Part shown: positions 11,184 through 22,988 of the stretch, in pieces
How the letters are laid out: each line of letters starts with the position of its first letter
Numbering within the stretch: position 1 is the stretch's first letter
From: Nitrosophilus labii
GTDB taxonomy: Bacteria > Campylobacterota > Campylobacteria > Campylobacterales > Nitratiruptoraceae
Reading direction: 5' to 3'
NCBI RefSeq assembly: GCF_014466985.1
Contig: NZ_AP022826.1
Location: forward strand, 1,240,001-1,304,000
Length of the DNA stretch: 64,000 bases
The notes under the pieces: model-generated
The model's input: only the letters and a program-made list of their open reading frames with translations
Database searches by the model: none
Told to the model about the DNA's origin: nothing
Made by a program: the position numbers and the translations under genes

Positions 11184-11543
11184 ATGTGTATTTTTTGTAA
11201 AATCGTAAATGGCGAGATTCCTTCTAACAAAGTTTTGGAAAACGAAGAGTTTATGGCTTTTCACGATATCAGCCCAAAAGCTCCGATTCATGTTTTGATA
11301 ATTCCTAAACAGCATATCGAAAACTTTCAAAGTACTCCAAGCGAAATAATGGCTAAAATGACACCCTTCATTCAGGAAGTGGCAAAAACTCTATCTCTAG
11401 ACAAAACAGGATATAGGTTAATTGTAAATAACGGCGAAGATGGAGGGCAAGAAGTTATGCATCTTCATTTTCATATATTAGGAGGAACAAAACTTCTTTG
11501 GCCTTATCTAGCACCCGAAAAAGAGGCTAAAAAGTATGTATAA
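11184..11543 (+). CDS. HIT-family purine nucleoside phosphoramidase-like protein (HinT type)
   Basis: This is a small cytoplasmic nucleotide hydrolase of 119 residues. The histidine triad is complete: H93, H95 and H97 in VMHLHFHILGG. The N-terminal CIFCKIVNGEIPS and HVLIIPKQH segments are standard for the HinT branch, whose members hydrolyse AMP-lysine and aminoacyl-adenylates. An excellent ribosome site (GGAGAG) sits eight bases before the ATG, and a TATAAT at 11118-11123 could be its -10 box. It is read away from pheS and closed by a hairpin terminator. Confidence 0.93.
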   Translation: MCIFCKIVNGEIPSNKVLENEEFMAFHDISPKAPIHVLIIPKQHIENFQSTPSEIMAKMTPFIQEVAKTLSLDKTGYRLIVNNGEDGGQEVMHLHFHILGGTKLLWPYLAPEKEAKKYV

Positions 11544-11549
11544 CTCTAT

Positions 11550-11588
11550 GAGCAGCAGCTAGGATTTCGTTTTGCTGCTCAATTTTAC
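11550..11588 (+). terminator. Terminator between the HIT gene and argH
   Basis: An 8-9 bp stem (GAGCAGCA with TGCTGCTC) lies just after the HIT stop and is followed by AATTTT. The gene on the other side, argH, converges on it and may share it. Confidence 0.6.
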
Positions 11589-11595
11589 CTTCTGT

Positions 11596-12981
11596 TTATT
11601 CCTTTTCTTTTAACCATTTTTCAAAAAATTCTATCTGCTTTTCAACCTGTGAAACAGAAGTGGCACCCAAAGAGTTCCTAGAGTTCATAGAGTGCTCCAA
11701 TTTTAAATACTCTAAAACATCCTCTTGTATCCTATCATCTATACTTTTAAGCTCTTCGAAACTAAGATCACTAATATCTTTTCCTCTACTCTCTGCAAGC
11801 GCTACGGCACGTCCTGTTATAAAATGAGCTTCCCTAAAAGGTATTCCACATTTTTCAACAAGATAATCGGCTAGATCAGTAGCTGTTAAATGTCCTATTT
11901 TAGCTGCTTTATACATATTTTCTTCATTTATATGCATAGTTTTTAAAACTTCATTTAAAATTACTAAACTAATTTCAGCTGTTTTAACACTATCAAAAAC
12001 ACCCTCTTTATCCTCTTGCATATCTTTATTGTATGCTAGCGGTAATCCTTTCATAACTGTTAAAAGTGATATTAAGTTACCATACGTTCTACCTGTTTTT
12101 CCTCTTAAAAGCTCTGGAACATCTGGATTTTTCTTTTGCGGCATTATGGAACTTCCAGTTGCGTAATCATCACTAATAGTAATAAATTTAAACTCATAAC
12201 TTGACCAAATAATAAGCTCCTCTGCAAGTCTTGAAATATGCATCATAAGCGTTGCGATATTAAAAAGTATCTCTAACGCAAAATCTCTATCGCTTACCGT
12301 ATCTAAGCAGTTTATAGTTGTAGATTTAAATCCAAGCTCTTTCGCAACCATTTCTCTATCTATCGGATGAGGAGTTCCAGCTAAAGCGGCACATCCCAAA
12401 GGAGAGTAGCTGTTTCTTTCATAAGAACTTTCAAACCTTTCAATATCTCTTTTAAACATAGAAGCGTAAGCTAGCATATGATATGAAAATGAGATAGGCT
12501 GTGCATGCTGAAGATGTGTCATTCCAGGAAGAATCGTATTTTTGTGTTTTTTTGATATATCTAACAAAGTATGTACGAGATTTTTTATCAAAGAAGATAA
12601 TTCTTTGTCTTTTCTAAGTACATAAAGTCTAAAATCCAAAGCTACCTGATCATTTCTACTTCTTGCAGTATGAAGCTTTTTGCCAGCATATCCAATCTTT
12701 TCTGTAAGTCTCTTTTCGATAGCCATATGAATATCTTCATCAGATATATTAAACCCAAATTTTCCTTCTTCTATCTCTGTTTCTATCTCTTTCAAACCTT
12801 TTACAATATCTTTCAACTCACTATCAGTTAAAATACCTCTTTTATTGAGCATTTTTGCATGAGCAATAGAGCCTTTAATATCCTCTTTATAAAGTTCTTT
12901 ATCGAACATAAGTGAAGCATTAAATTCATCTAGGAGTTTAGAAGTCTCTTTTTCAAAACGGCCTGACCACATTTTAGCCAT
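11596..12981 (-). CDS. argH: Argininosuccinate lyase
   Basis: ArgH cleaves argininosuccinate to arginine and fumarate, the last step of arginine synthesis. Its 461 residues are the usual length. The fumarase/aspartase superfamily signature [12 protein letters not shown] is at about 274-285. [13 protein letters not shown] (about 104-116) and the TGRAVALAE segment are further markers. It starts with an ATG (MAKMWSGRF) and stands alone between the HIT gene and a small cytochrome gene, with about 55 bases on its upstream side. Confidence 0.97.
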   Translation of the reverse strand: MAKMWSGRFEKETSKLLDEFNASLMFDKELYKEDIKGSIAHAKMLNKRGILTDSELKDIVKGLKEIETEIEEGKFGFNISDEDIHMAIEKRLTEKIGYAGKKLHTARSRNDQVALDFRLYVLRKDKELSSLIKNLVHTLLDISKKHKNTILPGMTHLQHAQPISFSYHMLAYASMFKRDIERFESSYERNSYSPLGCAALAGTPHPIDREMVAKELGFKSTTINCLDTVSDRDFALEILFNIATLMMHISRLAEELIIWSSYEFKFITISDDYATGSSIMPQKKNPDVPELLRGKTGRTYGNLISLLTVMKGLPLAYNKDMQEDKEGVFDSVKTAEISLVILNEVLKTMHINEENMYKAAKIGHLTATDLADYLVEKCGIPFREAHFITGRAVALAESRGKDISDLSFEELKSIDDRIQEDVLEYLKLEHSMNSRNSLGATSVSQVEKQIEFFEKWLKEKE

Positions 12982-13036
12982 AAATCACCTCTTTTTTTGA
13001 GGCAATTTTATCTAAAAAAATACAAAAGTTCAAAAA

Positions 13037-13366
13037 TCAATCACTACATGCTGGAACATTACCGCTATCAGCCGCATATTTTTTAAAGAAATCTAAAAGG
13101 TGTTTTTTCTTTTTTTCAAATCTTTTACTATTTAAATACTTCATTGCATTTTTATCTTTAATATGTATTTTTTTTAACATTGATGCATTATTAGCAAAAA
13201 GTTCTATCCACTCATCAGTTGTTTTTGCCTTTGAAACTTTAGTGCCACTGCCATGACATACTTTACATATTTTCATATACTCTTTTTGGCCTTTGTAAAC
13301 TGAGGCATGCGCATTAATCCCAATAGAGATAACAGCAATTATTAAAAAAGAAATTAATAGTCTCAT
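13037..13366 (-). CDS. Small periplasmic c-type cytochrome
   Basis: This 109-residue protein has a clear signal peptide (about 1-21) and one haem-attachment motif, CKVCH (34-38). The rest is lysine-rich and mostly helical, ending in CSD. It fits a monohaem class I-like cytochrome exported to the periplasm. The distal ligand is uncertain: candidates are the methionines near 64 and 75. Many Campylobacterota carry such small cytochromes for respiratory electron transfer, but the partner cannot be named. It sits between argH and the end of the rRNA operon, with no co-transcribed neighbour evident. Confidence 0.75.
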   Translation of the reverse strand: MRLLISFLIIAVISIGINAHASVYKGQKEYMKICKVCHGSGTKVSKAKTTDEWIELFANNASMLKKIHIKDKNAMKYLNSKRFEKKKKHLLDFFKKYAADSGNVPACSD

Positions 13367-13614
13367 TTCATACCTCTTCCAAATTGAACTTTGTAATTAT
13401 CTTACATTAGAAAAAATTATAATTAGCTTATAAATTGATTTTTTTCATAAACAAATCCAAACTTGTTAGTAAAGGTGTTTTTGATAATACTAAATAGAAA
13501 ATAAAAAGAAAATTTTGAATTAGTTGAAGATATATGCAATTTCAGATAGCTAGATTACTATTTAAATATTTTGGGAGACAAACTTGTGAGTTTTGCAGTA
13601 GTGTATCAATATTC
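13367..13614. other. Gap after the rRNA operon, no gene seen
   Basis: These 248 AT-rich bases lie between the 5S 3' end and the cytochrome gene. I see no open frame of note and no convincing rRNA terminator hairpin with a T-run. The cytochrome promoter must also lie here. Confidence 0.5.
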
Positions 13615-13733
13615 CGCCTGGCGCCGACCTACTTTTCCACACCCGGAGGGTGCAGTATCATCAGCGATGCGGAGCTTAGCTTCTAGGTTCGAAATGGGTC
13701 TAGGCGTTTCCTCCGCTCTATAGGCACCAGGAC
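13615..13733 (-). rRNA. rrf: 5S ribosomal RNA
   Basis: The ends pair as expected for 5S helix I (CCTGGTGCC at the 5' end with GGCGCCAGG at the 3' end), and the internal block with GGTTCGAAATGGGT on the plus strand is the complement of conserved 5S sequence. Length is about 119. It is the last gene of the operon and lies about 470 bases after the 23S, much farther than usual, because of the element at 13935-14199. Ends are accurate to a few bases. Confidence 0.93.
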
Positions 13734-13774
13734 AGAAATACTCAATCTTCCTTGGAAGACTCAGTATTTCTGTA

Positions 13775-13865
13775 ATTTGGAATTAGGAATTGGGAATTTG
13801 GAATTGGAGAAATTTTTTTCTAATTTCTAGTTCCTAATTCCCAATTACTAATTACTAATTACTAT
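13775..13865. repeat. Inverted heptamer array A (23S-5S spacer)
   Basis: The left arm (13775-13808) reads in 7-base steps AATTAGG, AATTGGG, AATTTGG, AATTGGA. The right arm (13821-13865) reads TTCCTAA, TTCCCAA, TTACTAA, TTACTAA. The arms are complementary over most of their length, so the transcript can form a long hairpin. Confidence 0.85.
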
Positions 13866-13878
13866 TTTTTAAAGAAAT

Positions 13879-13933
13879 CAATCCATTGTTTATAGTCTAA
13901 GGTTAGAAGTATCTCAGTAAGGCGGCAGTGCGT
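13879..13933 (-). other. Pre-23S processing stem, 3' strand
   Basis: Two blocks pair with blocks on the 5' side of 23S. Positions 13909-13933 match the complement of 17191-17215 at 24 of 25 bases. Positions 13879-13902 match the complement of 17308-17331 at 23 of 24. Together they form the double-stranded stalk that RNase III normally cuts to release 23S. Confidence 0.88.
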
Positions 13934-13934
13934 A

Positions 13935-14199
13935 GGGTCTCTCTATAGAGAATTTATATCTCATAGAAAAGAGAGTAATAGTAAGATTTAGTAAAAAATT
14001 TATGAAGGCTTATAAATATAAGTAAAATAAATTTTTTGCTAAAGATTGCTGTTAATCTCTTTTCCCTATGGGCTTTAAAATTTCTATTTATCTATTTCGT
14101 TATTGCTCCTCGTTTATGATTACATAAACTTCGTCGCAATTCCTTATATCTAAATGAAATTTTAAAGCTATGAGGTATAAATCCTCTATAGAGAGACCC
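13935..14199 (-). other. 265-bp hairpin element inserted next to the 23S 3' end
   Basis: The ends form an inverted repeat, 13935-13966 with 14168-14199, identical at 30 of 32 bases. Inside is a second perfect 13-bp stem (14072-14084 with 14156-14168) and an apical hairpin holding the boxes ATTGCTCCTCGT (14102-14113) and CGTCGCAATT (14132-14141). The element separates the 23S 3' end from its own processing stem. It shares length, architecture and boxes with the intervening sequence in the 16S gene at 19334-19601, but the two apical boxes come in the opposite order. No protein is encoded. Confidence 0.85.
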
Positions 14200-14200
14200 T

Positions 14201-17177
<2,977 letters not shown>

Positions 17178-17190
17178 ACTTATTCTAAAG

Positions 17191-17331
17191 CGCACTGCCG
17201 CCTTACTCAGATACTTTTTCGTAATTCGTTGCTCGTAACTCGTAATTTGAATTACTTTTACGAATCATATCTTACACTATTGAGTAAGGCTGAAATTGTT
17301 TCTTTACCTTAGACTTTAAACAATGGATTGT
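17191..17331 (-). other. Pre-23S processing stem, 5' strand, with heptamer array B
   Basis: Inner (17191-17215) and outer (17308-17331) blocks pair with 13879-13933. Between them, 17220-17247 reads CGTAATT, CGTTGCT, CGTAACT, CGTAATT, another 7-base array, followed by a weaker inverted copy up to about 17265. Confidence 0.82.
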
Positions 17332-17393
17332 CAAATAACTCTTTAGACTATTAAAGTCTAAACCAAATCTTCCTTTGAAGACTTGATTTAAAC

Positions 17394-17477
17394 TTTGGAA
17401 TTGGGAATTTGGAATTTGGAATTGGGCTGTTTTTGTTTCTTTTTCACTAATTCCTAATTACTAATTCCCAATTACTA
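17394..17477. repeat. Inverted heptamer array C (tRNA-Ala to 23S spacer)
   Basis: The left arm 17394-17426 is built of GGAATTT- and GGAATTG-type 7-mers. The right arm 17446-17477 is built of ACTAATT-, CCTAATT- and CCCAATT-type 7-mers. It is nearly the same consensus as array A on the other side of 23S. Confidence 0.83.
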
Positions 17478-17480
17478 TAA

Positions 17481-17556
17481 TGGTGGAGAATAGCGGGATC
17501 GAACCGCTGACCTCCTGCGTGCAAAGCAGGCGCTCTCCCAGCTGAGCTAATTCCCC
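17481..17556 (-). tRNA. tRNA-Ala (anticodon TGC)
   Basis: This 76-base cloverleaf starts GGGGAATTAGCTCAG, has the anticodon loop CTTTGCACG, the T-arm GGTTCGATCC and a genomically encoded CCA (complement of 17481-17483). It is the second spacer tRNA, in the order common for bacterial rRNA operons. Confidence 0.97.
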
Positions 17557-17561
17557 TTCCT

Positions 17562-17636
17562 GGTTGATAGTTGATGGTTTATGGTTTATAGTTCTTATCC
17601 TCTTTACTATCAACTATCTACTATTAACTATCAACT
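17562..17636. repeat. Inverted heptamer array D (between the two tRNAs)
   Basis: The left arm 17562-17593 reads GGTTGAT, AGTTGAT, GGTTTAT, GGTTTAT. The right arm 17606-17636 reads ACTATCA, ACTATCT, ACTATTA, ACTATCA. The arms are complementary and would fold into a hairpin between the tRNAs in the precursor. Confidence 0.87.
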
Positions 17637-17656
17637 GCAAAGCTTTGCTTTACAAT

Positions 17657-17732
<76 letters not shown>

Positions 17733-17738
17733 TTATTT

Positions 17739-17820
17739 GGTGAATGGTTGATGGTGAATGGTTGATGGTTGACAGCAATGTACTATCAACTATCAACTAT
17801 CAACTATTCACTATCAACTA
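17739..17820. repeat. Inverted heptamer array E (16S to tRNA-Ile spacer)
   Basis: The left arm 17739-17773 reads GGTGAAT, GGTTGAT, GGTGAAT, GGTTGAT, GGTTGAC. The right arm 17782-17820 reads ACTATCA three times, then ACTATTC and ACTATCA. It is the most regular of the arrays. Confidence 0.88.
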
Positions 17821-17823
17821 ATC

Positions 17824-17859
17824 TAGCTCACCCCTGATAAGGACATAAGAATTAGCTCA
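17824..17859 (+). other. tRNA-like fragments in reverse orientation
   Basis: On the plus strand, opposite to the tRNAs, TAGCTCA (17824-17830) and CACCCCTGATAAGG (17829-17842) match tRNA-Ile D-stem and anticodon-arm sequence. GAATTAGCTCA (17849-17859) matches the 5' part of tRNA-Ala. The precursor RNA therefore carries segments complementary to both downstream tRNAs. Confidence 0.6.
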
Positions 17860-17887
17860 CACTATTCCCTCTATCTACTTTTGTCAT

Positions 17888-17898
17888 GTTAAAGAACA
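17888..17898 (-). promoter_or_regulatory. boxA-like antitermination site in the spacer
   Basis: The minus strand reads TGTTCTTTAAC, close to the bacterial boxA consensus TGCTCTTTAACA, just after 16S where boxA of the Nus antitermination system is expected. Confidence 0.55.
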
Positions 17899-17908
17899 AA
17901 TAATCTCT

Positions 17909-17929
17909 CAAAACTGGACAAGCTAAAAG
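17909..17929 (-). other. Pre-16S processing stem, 3' strand
   Basis: This block is the near-perfect complement of 19882-19902 in the leader; a 19-base core differs at one position. The pair forms the stalk that encloses pre-16S. Confidence 0.83.
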
Positions 17930-18015
17930 TACTCTTCCTTTAAGCCCACAAGAGCTAGAGTGTGAGACTCTAACTCTTAACCTAAAGAAATGAATCTTTA
18001 GGATCGTACTCTCTA

Positions 18016-19823
<1,808 letters not shown>

Positions 19824-19881
19824 AATTTATAGAAAAGTCTTATCCATAAAACTTAATTACTCAAAGGCTTAAAAGAATTTC

Positions 19882-19964
19882 CTTTTAGCTTATCCAGTTT
19901 TCAAAGATCATTATCATTGTCTATAAAAAAGAACTCTCTAACACTTATAAACTCTATAAGTGTT
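19882..19964 (-). other. 16S leader: processing stem and hairpin
   Basis: Positions 19882-19902 pair with 17909-17929 on the far side of 16S. Upstream in the leader, 19940-19949 and 19955-19964 form a perfect 10-bp hairpin (AACACTTATA with TATAAGTGTT). There is no T-run, so it is not a classical terminator. Confidence 0.75.
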
Positions 19965-20015
19965 ATTTGAACTCTTTTTTTCTAAAACTCTAAGCTTCCC
20001 CAATCAAGGGTCGAA

Positions 20016-20044
20016 ATTATATTAAAATTTTAAAATCTTGTCAA
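20016..20044 (-). promoter_or_regulatory. rRNA operon promoter, consensus sigma-70
   Basis: The minus strand has a perfect -35 TTGACA (complement of 20039-20044), a 17-base AT-rich spacer and a perfect -10 TATAAT (complement of 20016-20021), about 190 bases upstream of 16S. It is the only consensus-perfect promoter I see in the window, as expected for a strongly expressed rRNA operon. Confidence 0.9.
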
Positions 20045-20062
20045 GAGCAACTAAATAAAGCT

Positions 20063-20262
20063 AATAGTCTATAGACAATAGACTATAGTAAATAACCTAT
20101 AGTCGGTAGTCGCTAAACCGCAATCAAATATATTAAGCTACAAACCTTATTTAAAAATCTATAATCTAAAATCAGACGATATACAATAGACTTTAAACTT
20201 CAAACTTTAGACTTTAGACTTTAGACTTTAAGCTTGAAACTTTAAGCTCTTAACTTGAAACC
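20063..20262. repeat. Heptamer arrays F upstream of the rRNA promoter
   Basis: First block: TAGTCTA, TAGACAA, TAGACTA, TAGTAAA, TAACCTA, TAGTCGG, TAGTCGC (20063-20112). A middle stretch reads AATCTAT, AATCTAA, AATCAGA. A last block reads ACTTTAA, ACTTCAA, ACTTTAG three times, ACTTTAA, GCTTGAA and so on (20190-20262). The 20045-20338 gap holds nothing else that I recognise apart from a small CCGC/GCGG hairpin near 20290. Confidence 0.8.
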
Positions 20263-20338
20263 CAACAATCTCAAACTATTTAAAGAACTCGCCGCCAAAA
20301 GCGGATGGAAGTATAAAAAATAATCGCTTAAAACTAGA

Positions 20339-21085
20339 TTAAATTAGATGTGCGTAGCCTGTCTCAGGTTCTATTGCAATAGTAAATTTATCGTTACAAT
20401 TTGTATCAAAGCAAAAGTTGATTTTCACAGTTTCTCTTAACGGCTTCTTTTCAGCATCAAAGGGATTTACAGTTCCATTATCGACTCCGGCTAAACCTTC
20501 GTTAAAATATGGTCTTCCTAGATAATCGAAAAGTATTCTAACTCTATCTCCTAAATTTGCATTGATTACAGAAGAGCGATAGTTTCTAGGTTCAACTACT
20601 ATCTTTTTAATACCAAAAGTAAGGGTAAGATTTAACCATGTATTTACTTTTTCTCTTGGAGGATACTGATTTGAACTTAATTCACTCCAGTTGCCAACTA
20701 GATATTTACCAGTACCTGGGTCTATTGCAATTTCATCAAAGTCTGTTTCAACACCTTTATCAAAACAGCTTGTTGAGCCATCATCAGGAGAGTCGCTAAA
20801 AATTTCATAAAACAGATTGTCTCCCGTATTGGTAAAATATATCTGCCAACGCTGTTTATAATAATATTTGCTTCTTTGCGTCTCTTTAACTGATGTATTA
20901 ATAGGATAAGGTTGGAAAATATCATTCATTAATGCTAAATGTTGTGTATATCTTATGTGTGAGAGTATTTGATCAGCAGCTTCTTGCTTTCTATCATCAT
21001 CTATACGGGGAATAGCTACAGCAGTTATAATACCAACTACCGCTATGACAATGATTGCTTCATAGAGGGTAAATGCCTTTCGCAT
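20339..21085 (-). CDS. Type IV pilin-like / pseudopilin protein
   Basis: The protein has 248 residues. The ATG at 21085 gives MRKA followed by FTLYEAIIVIAVVGIITAVAIP, a class III prepilin leader with cleavage before F5, E9 in the expected fifth mature position and one hydrophobic helix. The remainder looks like a GspH/FimT-type minor pseudopilin head, with two cysteine pairs late in the sequence (near 124 and 224-229). An upstream in-frame start would add a charged extension and is unlikely. It follows aclA after a strong hairpin. No other pilus gene is in the window, so its role (pilus tip, secretion or DNA uptake) is open. Confidence 0.7.
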   Translation of the reverse strand: MRKAFTLYEAIIVIAVVGIITAVAIPRIDDDRKQEAADQILSHIRYTQHLALMNDIFQPYPINTSVKETQRSKYYYKQRWQIYFTNTGDNLFYEIFSDSPDDGSTSCFDKGVETDFDEIAIDPGTGKYLVGNWSELSSNQYPPREKVNTWLNLTLTFGIKKIVVEPRNYRSSVINANLGDRVRILFDYLGRPYFNEGLAGVDNGTVNPFDAEKKPLRETVKINFCFDTNCNDKFTIAIEPETGYAHLI

Positions 21086-21095
21086 TTTATACCTT

Positions 21096-21129
21096 TGTGG
21101 ATAATCGGCTTTATGCCGATTATACCACA
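21096..21129 (-). other. Strong intercistronic hairpin between aclA and the pilin gene
   Basis: A 14-bp stem with one bulged base (TGTGGATAATCGGC with its complement) closes a TTTAT loop. It follows the aclA stop directly and lacks a T-run. It could protect the acl mRNA 3' end or separate expression of the two genes. Confidence 0.6.
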
Positions 21130-21132
21130 AGA

Positions 21133-22977
21133 TTATTTAATTTCTTCTGCCTTTTGTACATCATACAATATATCATCAAATGGATGTCTATACATAGGCA
21201 TACCTAGTCTCTTTTCATCAAGAATATGCCCAATAAATCCAATTGTTCTTCCTAAAATAAAAAATGCGTTCAACGTTCCACTTTCAATAAATTCATTAAT
21301 CTCTTCTTCAGTGTAACCCAAAGCTCTCCACATATCTACCATTAAGATACCTATAGTCCCGTCAACGTTTAAGATAAGATTATCTTTTTTAGACGTTGTT
21401 AGTTTTTCAACTTCTAAAGCGTACTCTAATAGTGGAGTTGATGGGAAGTGATCTTTTGCAAATTTTTTCAGTCCCTCTACCCTTTTATCCGGATTTCTAA
21501 CAGATTTTATTCTATGACCAATTCCAGGGATAGGAACTCCTTGTTTTTTCATATAGTTAACAAACTCTTTTGGGCTCATATTGTTATCATGAGCATATTT
21601 AAAGTAGTAAGCAGCTCCATCTATAGCACCGCCAAATCTAGGTCCGATTGTTAAAAGACCAGTTACCAAAGATTCAACAACACTCTTTCCTGCACGTGCA
21701 GTAACTTTTGCATTGTGTGCTCCTGAAACTGCAGGTCCGTGATCTGCAACCGTTTTTATAACAGTCTCGATGAAGTCAACAGCCCATCTAGGATAAACTT
21801 TTTTAAACCAAAGAAGACTTACTACATCACCGATTGTTTTTCCTGTATCTGGGGTTGCAACAGAGCTAATAGGATATCCTGCATATGTTGCCTCTTCACC
21901 TCTGTCATCACTAATAGTACAAATAAAGTTTTTAGGTTTTCTAATCTTTCCAGCTTTTAAAGCTTTTGCAAAATCTTCAGGAACATTTGGAACTTCAGGC
22001 TCTTCGATATCTTTAATAATTCCTTTACCTTTCAACTCCTCATATACGCCTTTAATAACATGCGGCAGATCGTTGAAACTGTCAGGAACATGTATCCCAG
22101 CCTCTCTCATTGCTCTGTTTTTAGCAATAGCAGTCTCTTCGTCTGCATTTGCACTAGCACCTGCGTGTCCAAATTGAACGCCACTTGAAAAATGTTGAGC
22201 AATAGTTCCTATACACCAAGCGATAATAGGCTTTTTAATCTTTCCACTTTTTACTGCTTCAATAACTTTATACTCTTCACGTCCACCTACTTCACCAAGC
22301 AAAAGCATATATTTGACATTTGGATCTTGTTCCATTCTTAAAAGATGATCGATAAATACAGAACCAACAAATCTATCACCACCTATGGCAACACCATCAG
22401 CTATACCATCTGCATTTAGCGCAATGATGTTTGAGAGCTCATTAAAAAGACCGCCACTTCTTGTAACAAGTCCGCAGCTACCAGGTCTGTGAAGTTTTGA
22501 TTTTACAATATTGTCAATTGTACCACCAATGTTTGCAACCTTGAATGCCCCAGGAGTTATAGCACCCACAGTAGCAGGTCCAATGATAAGCACACCCTTG
22601 TCTCTTGCTGTTTTATTCATAATTCTTGCAAGTCTTTCAGGAATACCTTCTGCAGTAATCATAATAGTTTTAAACTGATCATAGCCTAATGCATCCATAG
22701 TTACATCGTATGCAGTTCTAAAAGATGCAAAGTTCAAAAGTACATCTGCATTAGGATGAGCTGCAGCAGCTTCAGCTGTACTTCTATATATAGGTATCAT
22801 TACCTCTTCAGTTCCAAAAAAGAATTTATCAAATTTGTTAGAACTTGTCGGAGCAACAATTGCCGCAACAGACGGTTTTTCTCTTTTTATAATATAGTCA
22901 TAATCCAACATTCTTTGGATTGCGTTTCTATTGTTATTCCAAAATATCGCTTGAGTATCTCTAGTAAATAGTCCCAT
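21133..22977 (-). CDS. aclA: ATP-citrate lyase alpha (large) subunit
   Basis: With AclB it cleaves citrate, using ATP and CoA, to acetyl-CoA and oxaloacetate, the key step of the reductive TCA cycle. Its 614 residues comprise a SucD-like CoA-ligase half (about 1-340) and a citrate-synthase-like half (about 345-614). The phosphorylated histidine is H271 in FGHAGASANADEE, and GIGHRIKSVRNPDKRV marks the citrate-synthase-like active site. GGAG precedes the ATG. It starts 11 bases after aclB ends, so the two are surely co-transcribed. The length matches the two-subunit enzyme of Campylobacterota and Chlorobi. Confidence 0.95.
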   Translation of the reverse strand: MGLFTRDTQAIFWNNNRNAIQRMLDYDYIIKREKPSVAAIVAPTSSNKFDKFFFGTEEVMIPIYRSTAEAAAAHPNADVLLNFASFRTAYDVTMDALGYDQFKTIMITAEGIPERLARIMNKTARDKGVLIIGPATVGAITPGAFKVANIGGTIDNIVKSKLHRPGSCGLVTRSGGLFNELSNIIALNADGIADGVAIGGDRFVGSVFIDHLLRMEQDPNVKYMLLLGEVGGREEYKVIEAVKSGKIKKPIIAWCIGTIAQHFSSGVQFGHAGASANADEETAIAKNRAMREAGIHVPDSFNDLPHVIKGVYEELKGKGIIKDIEEPEVPNVPEDFAKALKAGKIRKPKNFICTISDDRGEEATYAGYPISSVATPDTGKTIGDVVSLLWFKKVYPRWAVDFIETVIKTVADHGPAVSGAHNAKVTARAGKSVVESLVTGLLTIGPRFGGAIDGAAYYFKYAHDNNMSPKEFVNYMKKQGVPIPGIGHRIKSVRNPDKRVEGLKKFAKDHFPSTPLLEYALEVEKLTTSKKDNLILNVDGTIGILMVDMWRALGYTEEEINEFIESGTLNAFFILGRTIGFIGHILDEKRLGMPMYRHPFDDILYDVQKAEEIK

Positions 22978-22988
22978 AAATTCTCTCC

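Noticed and set aside
13390-13614. rRNA operon terminator
   Set aside because: I searched for a hairpin plus T-run after 5S and found none strong enough.
13935-14199. Insertion sequence or MITE with a transposase
   Set aside because: No coding frame, and I see no target-site duplication; it behaves as an RNA hairpin element, so I did not call it a transposon.
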